From: SIG701 sp045611685
Lineage (GTDB): Bacteria; Bacillota; Clostridia; Oscillospirales; CAG-272
NCBI GenBank assembly: GCA_045611685.1
Contig: JAZKXO010000088.1
Location: forward strand, 1-32,345
Direction: 5' to 3'
Length of the DNA: 32,345 nucleotides
Shown here: positions 1-8,055 of the stretch, piece by piece
How the letters are laid out: each line of letters begins with the position of its first letter
How positions within the stretch are numbered: the stretch's first letter is position 1
Made by a program: the position numbers and the translations under genes
The notes under the pieces: model-generated
Databases searched by the model: none
What the model was told of the DNA's origin: nothing
The model's input: only the letters and a program-made list of their open reading frames with translations

Positions 1-1232
1 CCCTCAAGAAAGCAATGCCCAACACGAAACTCCAAATGCTGTTCCGCGGACAAAACATCCTCGGCTACAAGCACTACGCAGACGACGTGGTGGACGCGTT
101 CGTTAAAAAGTCTATCGAGAACGGCATCGAAGTCATCCGTATTTTCGATGCCTTGAACGATCCCCGTAACCTAAAGCAGGCAGTTGCGTCCTGCAAAAAG
201 CACGGCGGTATCTGCGAAACTGCGATCAGCTACACGTTCTCGCCCGTACATGACGAGGATTACTTCGTCCGTCTCGCCATTGAACTGGAAAAGATGGGCG
301 CTGACGTAATCTGCATCAAGGACATGGCAAACCTGCTTCTGCCCTACGATGCGTATTCTCTCGTATCGAAACTGAAGCAGAACGTAGGCGTGCCGATCCA
401 CCTGCACACACACAACACGACCGGTACCGGCGACATGGTATATCTGATGGCTGCACAGGCAGGCGTTGATATCGTTGATACCGCGCTCTCGCCGCTCGCA
501 AACGGTACCTCCCAGCCCGCCACTGAGTCCCTCGTGGCAACCATGATGGGTACCGAACGCGATACCGAGCTCGATCTTGAACTTCTGAGCAAGGCTGCCT
601 CTCATTTCCGCGGTGTAGCAAAGAAGCTCACCGATTCGGGAGACTTGAACTCCAAGGTTCTGAGCGTGGATACGAACACGCTTCTCTACCAGGTGCCGGG
701 CGGTATGCTCTCAAACCTCATCTCCCAGCTCAAAAAAGCAAATGCGGATGACAAGTACTACGAGGTACTGGCAGAAGTGCCGCGCGTTCGTAAAGACTTC
801 GGTTATCCCCCGCTTGTAACGCCCACGAGCCAGATCGTCGGTACGCAGGCCGTTATGAACATCCTCGCAGGTGAGCGCTATAAGATGGTTCCGAAGGAAT
901 CGAAGGCGCTTCTCCGCGGCGAATACGGACGTCTGCCTGCACCGGTCAACGAAGAAGTTCGCAAGAAGGCGATTGGCGACGCTGATGTCATCGACTGCCG
1001 TCCCGCCGACCTTATCGAGCCTGAACTCGAAAAGTACCGCGAGGAAGCAAAGGATCTTGCCCGCTCGGAGGAGGACGTGCTGAGTTACGCGCTCTTCCCG
1101 CAGGTAGCCACCGACTTCCTTACGAAGAAGTACAATCCCCAGCCCGAAGCGCCGGCTGAAGCCATATCTGCCGCGCCTACCGCGGATGCAAACGCACCCC
1201 GCGAGCTGTTTGTTGAAGATTTGTCCGTATAA
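1..1232 (+). CDS. Carboxyltransferase subunit, oxaloacetate decarboxylase alpha / pyruvate carboxylase B type (5' partial)
   Basis: The gene enters from the left edge. The reading frame is open from base 3, with residues LKKA before the first in-window Met at 15, so that Met is internal. The 409 visible residues match the biotin-dependent carboxyltransferase TIM barrel: RGQNILGYKHYADD, the FDALND segment, CIKDMANLL with the lysine of the active site, and the metal-binding HLHTHNTTG stretch, followed by the C-terminal PycB-type helical domain. Known members move a carboxyl group between carboxybiotin and pyruvate/oxaloacetate. The protein ends in an Ala/Pro-rich tail and stops at RELFVEDLSV without the MKM biotin-attachment domain many relatives carry, so the biotin carrier must be a separate subunit. 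I cannot separate decarboxylase alpha from pyruvate carboxylase B on sequence alone. A strong RBS for the next gene follows after about 50 bases. Confidence 0.93.
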   Translation, partial: LKKAMPNTKLQMLFRGQNILGYKHYADDVVDAFVKKSIENGIEVIRIFDALNDPRNLKQAVASCKKHGGICETAISYTFSPVHDEDYFVRLAIELEKMGADVICIKDMANLLLPYDAYSLVSKLKQNVGVPIHLHTHNTTGTGDMVYLMAAQAGVDIVDTALSPLANGTSQPATESLVATMMGTERDTELDLELLSKAASHFRGVAKKLTDSGDLNSKVLSVDTNTLLYQVPGGMLSNLISQLKKANADDKYYEVLAEVPRVRKDFGYPPLVTPTSQIVGTQAVMNILAGERYKMVPKESKALLRGEYGRLPAPVNEEVRKKAIGDADVIDCRPADLIEPELEKYREEAKDLARSEEDVLSYALFPQVATDFLTKKYNPQPEAPAEAISAAPTADANAPRELFVEDLSV

Positions 1233-1297
1233 ACGGATACGATTGCCCGACCAGAGTTGGCACGCACGTGCCCAAACAGTAAAGGAGAAAAGAGACT

Positions 1298-2590
1298 ATG
1301 CTTACTGTAATTGCCCAAAAGTATCGCGATGCCCGCGCCGACGCCGTATGTGAAGGCTACAGTCATCGCTATCAAGACAACGAAAGCCTTGTCCGCATTG
1401 AGACCTGTAACTTTCAGAGTTCTTCTGACTTTATAAACGGTGCTGCCGAGCGCATAAGCGAGGACAACGGAAAAACCTGGAGCGAATGGAAAGACATCGA
1501 TACCTCAAAAATCGCCGTGAAAATTGGCGAGAACGAAGTCAACCGTATGTACCCCTTCACCATCAAAGGGCGCTGGAATCCCGTTCACAAGCATTTCGTA
1601 GGTACCGGTCTTGAACGTATTTTCGTCGGCGGACACGAGGAAGCTTACCGTAAGCTTTGGAAGGAAGGCGACAACTCCGCTGTCTGCGACCACGGTTATA
1701 TCGGCGTTACCCTCGAGGACGGCACGTATTTCCCACAGCTTATCACCTATGAGGAAGGCGCTGAAAGAGATGCAGACGATCTTCTAAATCCAGAATACCG
1801 CTTTAAAAACAACTCCTTTCCCACCTCCTTTGACATTGATCCCGAAACGGGCGATATCCTCATCGCCGCCGGTGTCAAGGCATGGAAATGCTGTGAAATG
1901 CGCGGTGTAGATGTCAACGATTATTTCCCCACGGGCTCTGAGCGATTCAATCTGCTTATGGTCATCCGCGGTAAATGGGACGGTAATCGGTACCACTTCT
2001 TCCCTGCACCGCCGGTTCTTATCAGCAATCTGCAGTCCTCACGCGGCGTGGATGAACCCACGATCTCCGTTCTCCAATCCGGGCGTATTCTCGTCGTGTT
2101 CCGCGGATCCAACTGGTCAAACGCCGCAATCCAGAGCCGTATTGAGCCCGGCACGCCCGGCTTCAAGTGGTATACTTATTCCGACGATGGCGGGAAAACG
2201 TTCTCCCCCGCGATGCCCTGGCATTTTGACGACGGCGAGGTCATCTACTCTTCCGCGACGATCTCCAAGTTTGTACGCAGTGAGAAAAACGGCCGCCTCT
2301 ACTGGATCGGCAACATCACGGGACATAACATCAACGGAAACTTCCCGCGATACCCCCTCTGCATCGTAGAGGTGGATGAAGCCTACGGAACGGCAAAGAA
2401 GGATTCCTACACGATCATCGACACCAAACGTGAGGGAGAGTCCGAAAAGGTACAGCTCTCAAACTTCTCTATTTTCCAAAACCGCGAAACGGGAAATATC
2501 GAAGTAAATCTCACCAAGGTCGGTCAGTACGACGGGCAGAGCCACTGGATCGCAGAACCGTGGCACTACGAGATCGTGATGCCCGATTAA
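1298..2590 (+). CDS. Sialidase-like Asp-box (BNR) protein, cytoplasmic
   Basis: This 430-residue protein has no signal peptide or membrane segment. The start is set by AAAGGAG ten bases before the ATG. Two Asp-boxes are visible: SEDNGKTW at about residues 54-61 and SDDGGKTF at 295-302. A sialidase-superfamily-like strand, DEPTISVLQSGRILVVFRG, lies at about 252-270. These point to a six-bladed beta-propeller of the sialidase/BNR superfamily. Canonical sialidases also carry a (F/Y)RIP motif and an arginine triad; no RIP motif is visible here, so the substrate is open. It follows the carboxyltransferase gene by 65 bases with no clear terminator between, so the two may be co-transcribed, although no pathway link is obvious. 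A convergent terminator separates it from recG. Fold assignment is fairly safe; catalytic activity is inference. Confidence 0.8.
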   Translation: MLTVIAQKYRDARADAVCEGYSHRYQDNESLVRIETCNFQSSSDFINGAAERISEDNGKTWSEWKDIDTSKIAVKIGENEVNRMYPFTIKGRWNPVHKHFVGTGLERIFVGGHEEAYRKLWKEGDNSAVCDHGYIGVTLEDGTYFPQLITYEEGAERDADDLLNPEYRFKNNSFPTSFDIDPETGDILIAAGVKAWKCCEMRGVDVNDYFPTGSERFNLLMVIRGKWDGNRYHFFPAPPVLISNLQSSRGVDEPTISVLQSGRILVVFRGSNWSNAAIQSRIEPGTPGFKWYTYSDDGGKTFSPAMPWHFDDGEVIYSSATISKFVRSEKNGRLYWIGNITGHNINGNFPRYPLCIVEVDEAYGTAKKDSYTIIDTKREGESEKVQLSNFSIFQNRETGNIEVNLTKVGQYDGQSHWIAEPWHYEIVMPD

Positions 2591-2597
2591 CTAACAA

Positions 2598-2634
2598 AAA
2601 ACGCACTCTGTTCCATTTGGAAGGAGTGCGTTTC
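2598..2634. terminator. Bidirectional intrinsic terminator between sialidase-like gene and recG
   Basis: A perfect 10-bp stem AAACGCACTC / GAGTGCGTTT (2599-2608 and 2624-2633) has A-rich DNA on the left and T-rich DNA on the right. It can therefore stop transcription from both convergent genes. Confidence 0.88.
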
Positions 2635-2639
2635 TTTGT

Positions 2640-4799
2640 TCAGTTAAGCGTATTGGTGAGCGTTTCCCGCATTTTGCAAACGGCATCGCGAAGTGGGGCG
2701 TGCTCTTCCATCGAAAGTTCGGGATCCTTATCAAGAAGAAGGCGCGCCTCTGACACGGCCTCGCAAAGAAGTGCGTAGTCGCCGCTTTCGGCGGGGATCG
2801 GAAGCATCGTTTTTCCGTGCTGGTGGACAGCGCCGCCCGTTCCTACGAATTCGCCGGGGCCGCGCAGAGCGAGATCCTCCTCGGCGATTTCAAAGCCGTC
2901 GTTGCTCCGTCGGAGCACTCCGAGCCGCCTTTTGGCCGTCTCCCCTTTCGCATCGGAAACGAGCACGCAATAAGATTTCGCCGAGCCGCGACCGACGCGG
3001 CCGCGAAGCTGATGCAGCTGGGCAAGTCCGAACCGCTCCGCGTTTTCTACGATCATAAGCGTGGCGTTCGGGACGTTCACACCGACTTCGATCACCGTCG
3101 TGGAAACGAGAATGGAAATCTCCCCTTCGCAAAACGCGCGCATGATGCGGTCCTTCTCGGCGGACTTCATACGCCCGTGTACGAATCCCACGGTAAGATC
3201 AGGGAACACGGTATCGGCAAGATGTGCGGCGTATTCGACGGCCGCCTTGAGCGGCGGTCGATCCACGCTTTCCGCCTCTTCGGTGAGAAGCAAATCCGTC
3301 AGTTCTTCAGGATCATCGGAAGCTTTCTTCTTCGCCTCAGGATTCTCCTCGACGGCGGGGCAAACGATATATACCTGATGCCCTGCCTCCACCTCTTTAC
3401 GGATAAATCCGTTAAGTCTGGCGCGATATGTTTCATTCACCACGAAGGTGTCAATTTTCTGTCTGCCGGGCGGCATCTCGTCAAGGCGGGACACGGCAAG
3501 TCCACCGTACGCGACGAGTGAAAGCGATCGCGGGATCGGCGTCGCGCTCATCGTGAGCATATGTGCCGCCTCGCCTTTCTCTGCAAGTGCCGCGCGCTGT
3601 GCGACGCCGAAACGGTGCTGTTCGTCCTCGATCACCAAACCGAGATTCCGAAAGGTAACGCCGGCGCTGATAAGCGCGTGTGTACCGATCACTATCTCGG
3701 CGCCGCTTTCGATCTCGGCATAAAGCTTCCGCTTCTGTGCCGCCGTCGCCGATCCCGTGAGCAAAAGCACGCGAAGCCCGAGCGACTGAAGCAGCGGCGT
3801 AAGTTCACGCGCGTGCTGGGCGGCAAGTATTTCCGTCGGCGCCATGATCGCCGTCTGGAATCCGTTTTTCGCGGCGATGAAAGCGGCCGCCGCGGCAACG
3901 ATCGTTTTACCGGAGCCGACATCGCCCAGTAAGATGCGGTTCATCCGCACACCGGATGCAAGATCGTGCGCGATCTCGCCGATCGAGCGCGTCTGTGCAC
4001 CGGTCAGTGTGTACGGGAGCTGCCCGAGAAGCGGCGAAAGATCGGGCATCACCATTTTGGGCGCGGGTACGTCCGTTTTCGGCTTGCCTGCCGCCGCCAT
4101 CATAAGGCCAAACTGAAAATACTCCTCAAAAACGAGTCGCCGCCGTGCACGAAAAAGGCTGTCCGTATCGTCGGGCATATGGATATTGCGAAGCGCAAAC
4201 GGCAATGTACAGAGCGAGGAACGCGCCATCACGTCCGCGGGCAGCGTTTCCGTGATCTCCGATGAGACGGTAGTGAGTGCATCGCGGATAAGCGTTGACA
4301 GAACTTTTTGCGACAGTCCCGAAGCCAGCTTGTACACCGGCACGATGCTCGGAAGCGTACGCTCCGGTACAACGGGCTCCCAGATAGGCGACGTCATTTT
4401 AAGCGACCGCCCTTCCAAAGTGACACGTCCGAAAAATCGGAACTCCGAACCGGTATGAAACGTATCTCTTAAAAAATTCTGATTGAAATAGGTAATTTCA
4501 CAAACGCCGGTTTCGTCAAATGCACGAAAGCGCAGAACGGACATCCCACGACGGATGACACGGTAACTCGGCTCGGCAGAAACAGTGAGCATAAGAGAGA
4601 TCGGCATCTCACCGCCGCCGGCACGGAGAAGTTCAACAGTCTCCGCGACGGTTCGAACATCACCGCGCCGCTGATAACCGCGGGGATAATGCCGGATGAG
4701 ATCCCCCACCGAGTGAATTCCAAGCGAAGCGAGGGCGGATGCACGCGCTTCACCGACACCGCGCATAGTCGAAACAGAAGAAGTCAAAGATAACGGCAT
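2640..4799 (-). CDS. recG: ATP-dependent DNA helicase RecG
   Basis: This 719-residue protein is a full-length RecG, slightly longer than the usual ~680-700. It begins with a helix-hairpin-helix-like GVGEARASALASLGI segment and an OB-fold wedge domain (about 60-145). The superfamily-2 helicase motifs follow: Walker A GDVGSGKT at 292-299, APTEILAAQH near 320, DEQH box at 392-395, SAT at 418-420, HGRMK at 541-545 and QLRGRVGRG at 597-605. RecG remodels stalled replication forks and branch-migrates Holliday junctions in the cytoplasm. The start is supported by GGGAGG seven bases upstream. An acidic/lysine-rich stretch at about 484-518, between helicase motifs, looks longer than in enterobacterial RecG. 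The gene appears to be monocistronic, with its own promoter and terminator. Confidence 0.97.
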   Translation of the reverse strand: MPLSLTSSVSTMRGVGEARASALASLGIHSVGDLIRHYPRGYQRRGDVRTVAETVELLRAGGGEMPISLMLTVSAEPSYRVIRRGMSVLRFRAFDETGVCEITYFNQNFLRDTFHTGSEFRFFGRVTLEGRSLKMTSPIWEPVVPERTLPSIVPVYKLASGLSQKVLSTLIRDALTTVSSEITETLPADVMARSSLCTLPFALRNIHMPDDTDSLFRARRRLVFEEYFQFGLMMAAAGKPKTDVPAPKMVMPDLSPLLGQLPYTLTGAQTRSIGEIAHDLASGVRMNRILLGDVGSGKTIVAAAAAFIAAKNGFQTAIMAPTEILAAQHARELTPLLQSLGLRVLLLTGSATAAQKRKLYAEIESGAEIVIGTHALISAGVTFRNLGLVIEDEQHRFGVAQRAALAEKGEAAHMLTMSATPIPRSLSLVAYGGLAVSRLDEMPPGRQKIDTFVVNETYRARLNGFIRKEVEAGHQVYIVCPAVEENPEAKKKASDDPEELTDLLLTEEAESVDRPPLKAAVEYAAHLADTVFPDLTVGFVHGRMKSAEKDRIMRAFCEGEISILVSTTVIEVGVNVPNATLMIVENAERFGLAQLHQLRGRVGRGSAKSYCVLVSDAKGETAKRRLGVLRRSNDGFEIAEEDLALRGPGEFVGTGGAVHQHGKTMLPIPAESGDYALLCEAVSEARLLLDKDPELSMEEHAPLRDAVCKMRETLTNTLN

Positions 4800-4834
4800 G
4801 CTGTCCTCCCATCAGTAAAATTCATTCTGCTTTT

Positions 4835-4863
4835 ATTGTACACTTTTTTTCCCTTGTTTGCAA
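4835..4863 (-). promoter_or_regulatory. Candidate sigma-A promoter of recG
   Basis: On the minus strand TTGCAA (4858-4863) and TACAAT (4835-4840) are 17 bases apart, about 36 bases before the recG start codon. The -10 is good and the -35 is only partly matched. Confidence 0.5.
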
Positions 4864-4944
4864 GATGCATACGCATTTTCAGAGAGGCTCTGGAAAACAG
4901 GCCCGCATACCACCGAGGTAAAACACCGATTTTCCCGAACCGCC

Positions 4945-4974
4945 TTGACGGAATACGTATCTATGCGGTATAAT
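4945..4974 (+). promoter_or_regulatory. Sigma-A promoter of the GrpB/PPase/Nudix fusion gene
   Basis: TTGACG (4945-4950) and a perfect TATAAT (4969-4974) are separated by 18 bases. They lie about 52 bases before the ATG at 5027. The match is near consensus. Confidence 0.82.
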
Positions 4975-5026
4975 GTATTATGTAAGTTTATACGAATTGA
5001 GTCAGTAAAAATGCGGAGGTGATGAT

Positions 5027-6301
5027 ATGGCGGCTTTACGCGAAATCCGACTCAGCCGTCATATGTCCTCCTGGGACAGTGAGGCATCGGTCGTAATATC
5101 CCGTCTCGCTTCCCTGCTCGGCGAGAGTGCCGTAGATATACAGCACATCGGCTCCACCGCCGTCCGCGGTATCCTTGCCGTTCCCGTAATCGACATCGTC
5201 ATTGCACTCTCCGATGACGCGGATATAGATAAAACGGTCGCGACTCTCACGGAGATCGGCTTTTTCCGCATCCCCACGGACGGAACCGGATGTGTTCGCA
5301 TGGCGAGAGCGCACCGCGACCGCTCAGGCGACGCCCATCACCTTTACATCACGCGCCACTCGGAGAAAATCTGGAAGGATCTCCTCGCATTCCGCAGTTA
5401 TCTGAATAACCACGTATTCGCCGCAAACGAGTACGAGGAACTGAAAAAAGACCTCGCAAAGCGCTATCGCTGCGATCCTAAAAGGTATGCCGCGGAAAAA
5501 TCGCGGTTTATACAAAATATTCTCAGGCTCAGCATTACCGACCCGCTTCTCGGTCGGCATCTGACCATTGTGATCGACCGCCCGCTGGGCAGTGTTCATC
5601 CGAAGCACCCCGATTTGACCTATACGCTCAACTACGGTTTCGTCCCCGGCATTCCCGCCGCCGACGGCGAGAATCTCGATGCATATATTTACGGTGTGAA
5701 CAAGCCGCTTCGCCGCTTCACGGGAACAGTCATCGCAGTGATTCACCGAAAAAACGACAATGAGGACAAGTTAGTCGTTGCCCCCAGCGGCATGGTCGCT
5801 TACGAGCCGATGATCGAAGATGCCGTTCACTTTGCCGAACAGTATTTTGACACAAGCATCATCTGCATATATGAAAAATCCTGCGGCGGCATTATTTATC
5901 GCGTACGCCCCGATGGCGGGATCGAATATCTAATCCTCTATCAGCACCGCTCCGGCACGTGGAGCGTGCCGAAAGGACACATCGCCGCCGGCGAGACGGA
6001 AAGAGAAACGGCACTTCGCGAAATCCGCGAGGAAACAGGTCTTAACGTGGCGCTCATCGACGGATTCCGCCGTGAACTTTCCTACACGGTATCCGCGAAG
6101 GCCTCAAAAAACGTCGTGATCTTCTTAGCCGAAGCCACGGGAGAGCTTTCCCTCGGCGAGAACGAAATTTCCGACGCGATCTGGGCGGATAAAGCTACCG
6201 CGATCCGCCGTCTGGGCGGTCGGAGCATCGGCCGTATTATCGAATCGGCAGAAGTATTTATCAAAGCGCGGCTGGAGAAGCAAAAGCGCACTCTCCAATA
6301 A
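5027..6301 (+). CDS. GrpB-like / pyrophosphatase-like / Nudix hydrolase fusion protein
   Basis: A 424-residue cytoplasmic protein with three recognisable parts. Residues 1-170 are GrpB/UPF0157-like, a nucleotidyltransferase-fold family, with the typical VDIQHIGSTAVRGILAVPVID at 36-56. Residues about 178-275 resemble a shortened family-I inorganic pyrophosphatase: LNYGFVPG at 201-208, DGENLDAY at 213-220, and EDKLVVAP at 246-253. Residues about 285-424 are a Nudix hydrolase with a perfect box running G317-x5-E323-x7-R331-E332-x-x-E335-E336-x-G338, preceded by SVPKGH as in Ap4A-hydrolase-like Nudix enzymes. The start follows GGAGG by seven bases. Nudix enzymes cleave nucleoside diphosphate linkages and release products a pyrophosphatase could use, so a nucleotide-sanitation role is plausible; this is inference. 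Own promoter and terminator. Confidence 0.85.
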   Translation: MAALREIRLSRHMSSWDSEASVVISRLASLLGESAVDIQHIGSTAVRGILAVPVIDIVIALSDDADIDKTVATLTEIGFFRIPTDGTGCVRMARAHRDRSGDAHHLYITRHSEKIWKDLLAFRSYLNNHVFAANEYEELKKDLAKRYRCDPKRYAAEKSRFIQNILRLSITDPLLGRHLTIVIDRPLGSVHPKHPDLTYTLNYGFVPGIPAADGENLDAYIYGVNKPLRRFTGTVIAVIHRKNDNEDKLVVAPSGMVAYEPMIEDAVHFAEQYFDTSIICIYEKSCGGIIYRVRPDGGIEYLILYQHRSGTWSVPKGHIAAGETERETALREIREETGLNVALIDGFRRELSYTVSAKASKNVVIFLAEATGELSLGENEISDAIWADKATAIRRLGGRSIGRIIESAEVFIKARLEKQKRTLQ

Positions 6302-6310
6302 ACAAAAGCA

Positions 6311-6344
6311 CCCCGATGCCAAATGCATCGGGGCGCCGTTTCCT
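6311..6344. terminator. Bidirectional terminator
   Basis: A 9-bp stem CCCCGATGC / GCATCGGGG (6311-6319 and 6325-6333) has T-rich sequence on the right and A-rich sequence (T-rich on the minus strand) on the left. It lies between two convergent genes. Confidence 0.85.
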
Positions 6345-6352
6345 TTTTATTT

Positions 6353-6778
6353 TTATTCCATCGTGCCAATGCTCTGTGCATCACCCGCACAAACGGCATA
6401 GCGAGCCCAGCCGATAAACAAAAGCGCCGTAAACAGCGTCAAAAGTCCGACGAGGACGCCGCCCAGCCATGCGGGAGCCACTGCGATGAACGAAAGCACC
6501 CCCAAAGCCGAAGCCAAGGTGCCGATAAATCCGGCTATCCATTGTCCGGCAGTCCGACTGAGGCATCTCAGAAGGCGGGGATTTCTTCCCGCAAAAACTG
6601 CCGCCGCACTAAACAGCGCCGCTCCGACAAGAGCGACTGCAATCAACGCATACACGACCGGCGTAATAAGCGGCAAAAGACCGAATCCGAAAAGGATACC
6701 CACAAGCACTGCGAGTATTCCCGCTCCAAAAACGGCGATGCCGCCCCACACCGACAGGCATCTCTTATAACATTCCAT
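6353..6778 (-). CDS. Small four-helix integral membrane protein, function unknown
   Basis: I do not recognise the family. The open frame extends to an ATG at 6787, but that codon directly abuts AAGG, so I prefer the ATG at 6778, ten bases after AAGG, giving 141 residues (MECYKRCLSVWGG...). It shows four strongly hydrophobic segments: a glycine/valine-rich pair near the N-terminus, one after the RNPRLLRCLSRTAG loop, and one near the C-terminus ending in the polar tail GDAQSIGTME. No catalytic motif is visible. The opposite-strand reading frame is Lys/Arg/Ser-rich and looks like a shadow, whereas this one has clean membrane topology, which is why I call it real. It may be a single-gene unit or follow the S1 gene upstream on the same strand (gap about 160 bases). 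Confidence 0.7.
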   Translation of the reverse strand: MECYKRCLSVWGGIAVFGAGILAVLVGILFGFGLLPLITPVVYALIAVALVGAALFSAAAVFAGRNPRLLRCLSRTAGQWIAGFIGTLASALGVLSFIAVAPAWLGGVLVGLLTLFTALLFIGWARYAVCAGDAQSIGTME

Positions 6779-6802
6779 ACTTTGCATACCTTCATTTTGA
6801 AA

Positions 6803-6821
6803 TTGAGCTTTTAAGGCTCAA
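6803..6821. repeat. Short inverted repeat in the gap before the small membrane protein
   Basis: TTGAGC / GCTCAA (6803-6808 and 6816-6821) forms a 6-bp hairpin in the leader of the membrane-protein gene. A further weak hairpin CGGAT / ATCCG (6907-6922) lies just after the S1 gene and could be its terminator on the minus strand. A TTGACA-like hexamer on the minus strand (6831-6836) has no good -10 at the right distance. Nothing else is evident in 6788-6939. Confidence 0.35.
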
Positions 6822-6939
6822 TGTATCATATGTCAAAGTTTGTCGTTTGGTGCGGTTTTGCTCAAAGTGCAGTTTGACAGAATGAAGTGCCACCTTCACA
6901 GGAAAGCGGATTTACATATCCGATCCGAAAGACGCCATA

Positions 6940-7902
6940 CTAAAGATACGACTTTTCCATAGCGTCAAAATCCGTTTCGATGCATTTCGCACATTCCGGC
7001 GGCGAATAGCGCCAATACGATAAGTGATCGACCGCCGCCGTATCAATGAAATACCGCATGCGTTTTTGTACGTGCTCCGCATGCGAATCAATGATCACAA
7101 GCTTGATCTTCATGCGGTTCGGAACAATGCTCTTTATGTATACGGCGCAACGATCACCAACGGCAACGCCCTCGCGAAGTTCCGCAAGGCCCGCCAGATT
7201 CGGTGTAAGCTCAACGAAAATCCCGTACGGCTCAATGGACCGCACGATTCCCGACACCGTCTGCGTTGGCGCGAACATCGCAGCATTCTCCGCCCATGTT
7301 CCGAGGAGTTCACGGTGCGTCATATACACCCGACCGCTCACAGCGTCGATGCTTTTGACCACCGCCATGATCTGCTCACCCGGAAAAAGTCGATCGGACG
7401 GATGGGATATGCGCGATACGGAAATACAGTCCACCGTCAGAAGCGAAACGATCCCGCACCCGATATCGACGAACGCCCCGAAGGATTCGAGATGCGTAAC
7501 CTTCGCGGGCAAGATATCCCCCGGACGTCGGCGGAGGATGAAGTTCTCCATACACTCAGCTTGTGCAGCGCGGCGGGAAAGGCGGACGCGCACGTTCCCA
7601 CCGTCCCGCATAATTCCGATCACCTTAAAACAAACCGGCTTTCCCACGCGGGTGATGATGGCGATATCCTTGACCTCGCCCCCGTCGTGGTTGTATACGG
7701 CTTCTTCCCTCTCGATCACCCCGACGATCCCGCCGAGATCCACCTCAAGGCTCATCGTAGTACAGTCGCACATGACCGCGATCCCCTCGAGGATTCGTCC
7801 CTGCGTCATCGCCCGTTCAAGTCCGTAGAGAGACGACACGTACGCTGTGTTCTCCGCTGTACCGATCAGTGTGCCTTCCGGTGCATATGTCTTATCCGTC
7901 AT
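6940..7902 (-). CDS. S1-domain RNA-binding protein (ribosomal protein S1-like)
   Basis: A 320-residue cytoplasmic protein with three S1 (OB-fold) units. A divergent one lies at about 36-110 (VDLGGIVGVIEREEA), a canonical one at about 127-197 (PGDILPAKVTHLESFGAFVDIG...), and a third at about 213-272 (TVSGIVRSIEPYGIFVEL). The last 50 residues are non-S1 and contain YWRYSPPECAKCIETDF, a tail I associate with S1-like proteins of Clostridia. S1 domains bind single-stranded RNA; full-length S1 has four to six, so this is a short form that may act in translation or RNA turnover. A weak GAGGG lies about nine bases upstream of the chosen ATG. It is divergent from the YitT-family gene. No clear promoter is visible on the minus strand upstream. 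Confidence 0.88.
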   Translation of the reverse strand: MTDKTYAPEGTLIGTAENTAYVSSLYGLERAMTQGRILEGIAVMCDCTTMSLEVDLGGIVGVIEREEAVYNHDGGEVKDIAIITRVGKPVCFKVIGIMRDGGNVRVRLSRRAAQAECMENFILRRRPGDILPAKVTHLESFGAFVDIGCGIVSLLTVDCISVSRISHPSDRLFPGEQIMAVVKSIDAVSGRVYMTHRELLGTWAENAAMFAPTQTVSGIVRSIEPYGIFVELTPNLAGLAELREGVAVGDRCAVYIKSIVPNRMKIKLVIIDSHAEHVQKRMRYFIDTAAVDHLSYWRYSPPECAKCIETDFDAMEKSYL

Positions 7903-8001
7903 TTTTGATACCCTCTTTTCCCTTTTTGTTATGAATTTCCTCCGCTTGCTCTACAACAAGATATGCCGGCGGTGAGATTCGTATTCCCAAAAACGCACTC
8001 C

Positions 8002-8029
8002 TTGTCTCAATCGTTCATTCCTTTATTAT
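8002..8029 (+). promoter_or_regulatory. Possible promoter of the YitT-family gene
   Basis: TTGTCT (8002-8007), a 16-base spacer and TATTAT (8024-8029) would start RNA about 20 bases before the ATG at 8056. The match is moderate. Confidence 0.4.
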
Positions 8030-8055
8030 TTCACACGGCCGTTTGGAGGAACGCT

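Noticed and set aside
1240..1280. Possible terminator between the first two genes
   Set aside because: Only a weak imperfect hairpin (TTGGCAC/GTGCCCAA) with no T-tract.
6323..6814. 163-codon plus-strand frame opposite the small membrane protein
   Set aside because: It begins in the terminator and is rich in Lys/Arg/Ser/Gln; the opposite strand encodes clean membrane helices.
7024..7908. Two long plus-strand frames opposite the S1-domain gene
   Set aside because: His/Arg- or Ser/Arg-rich shadows; the minus-strand frame has recognisable S1 domains.
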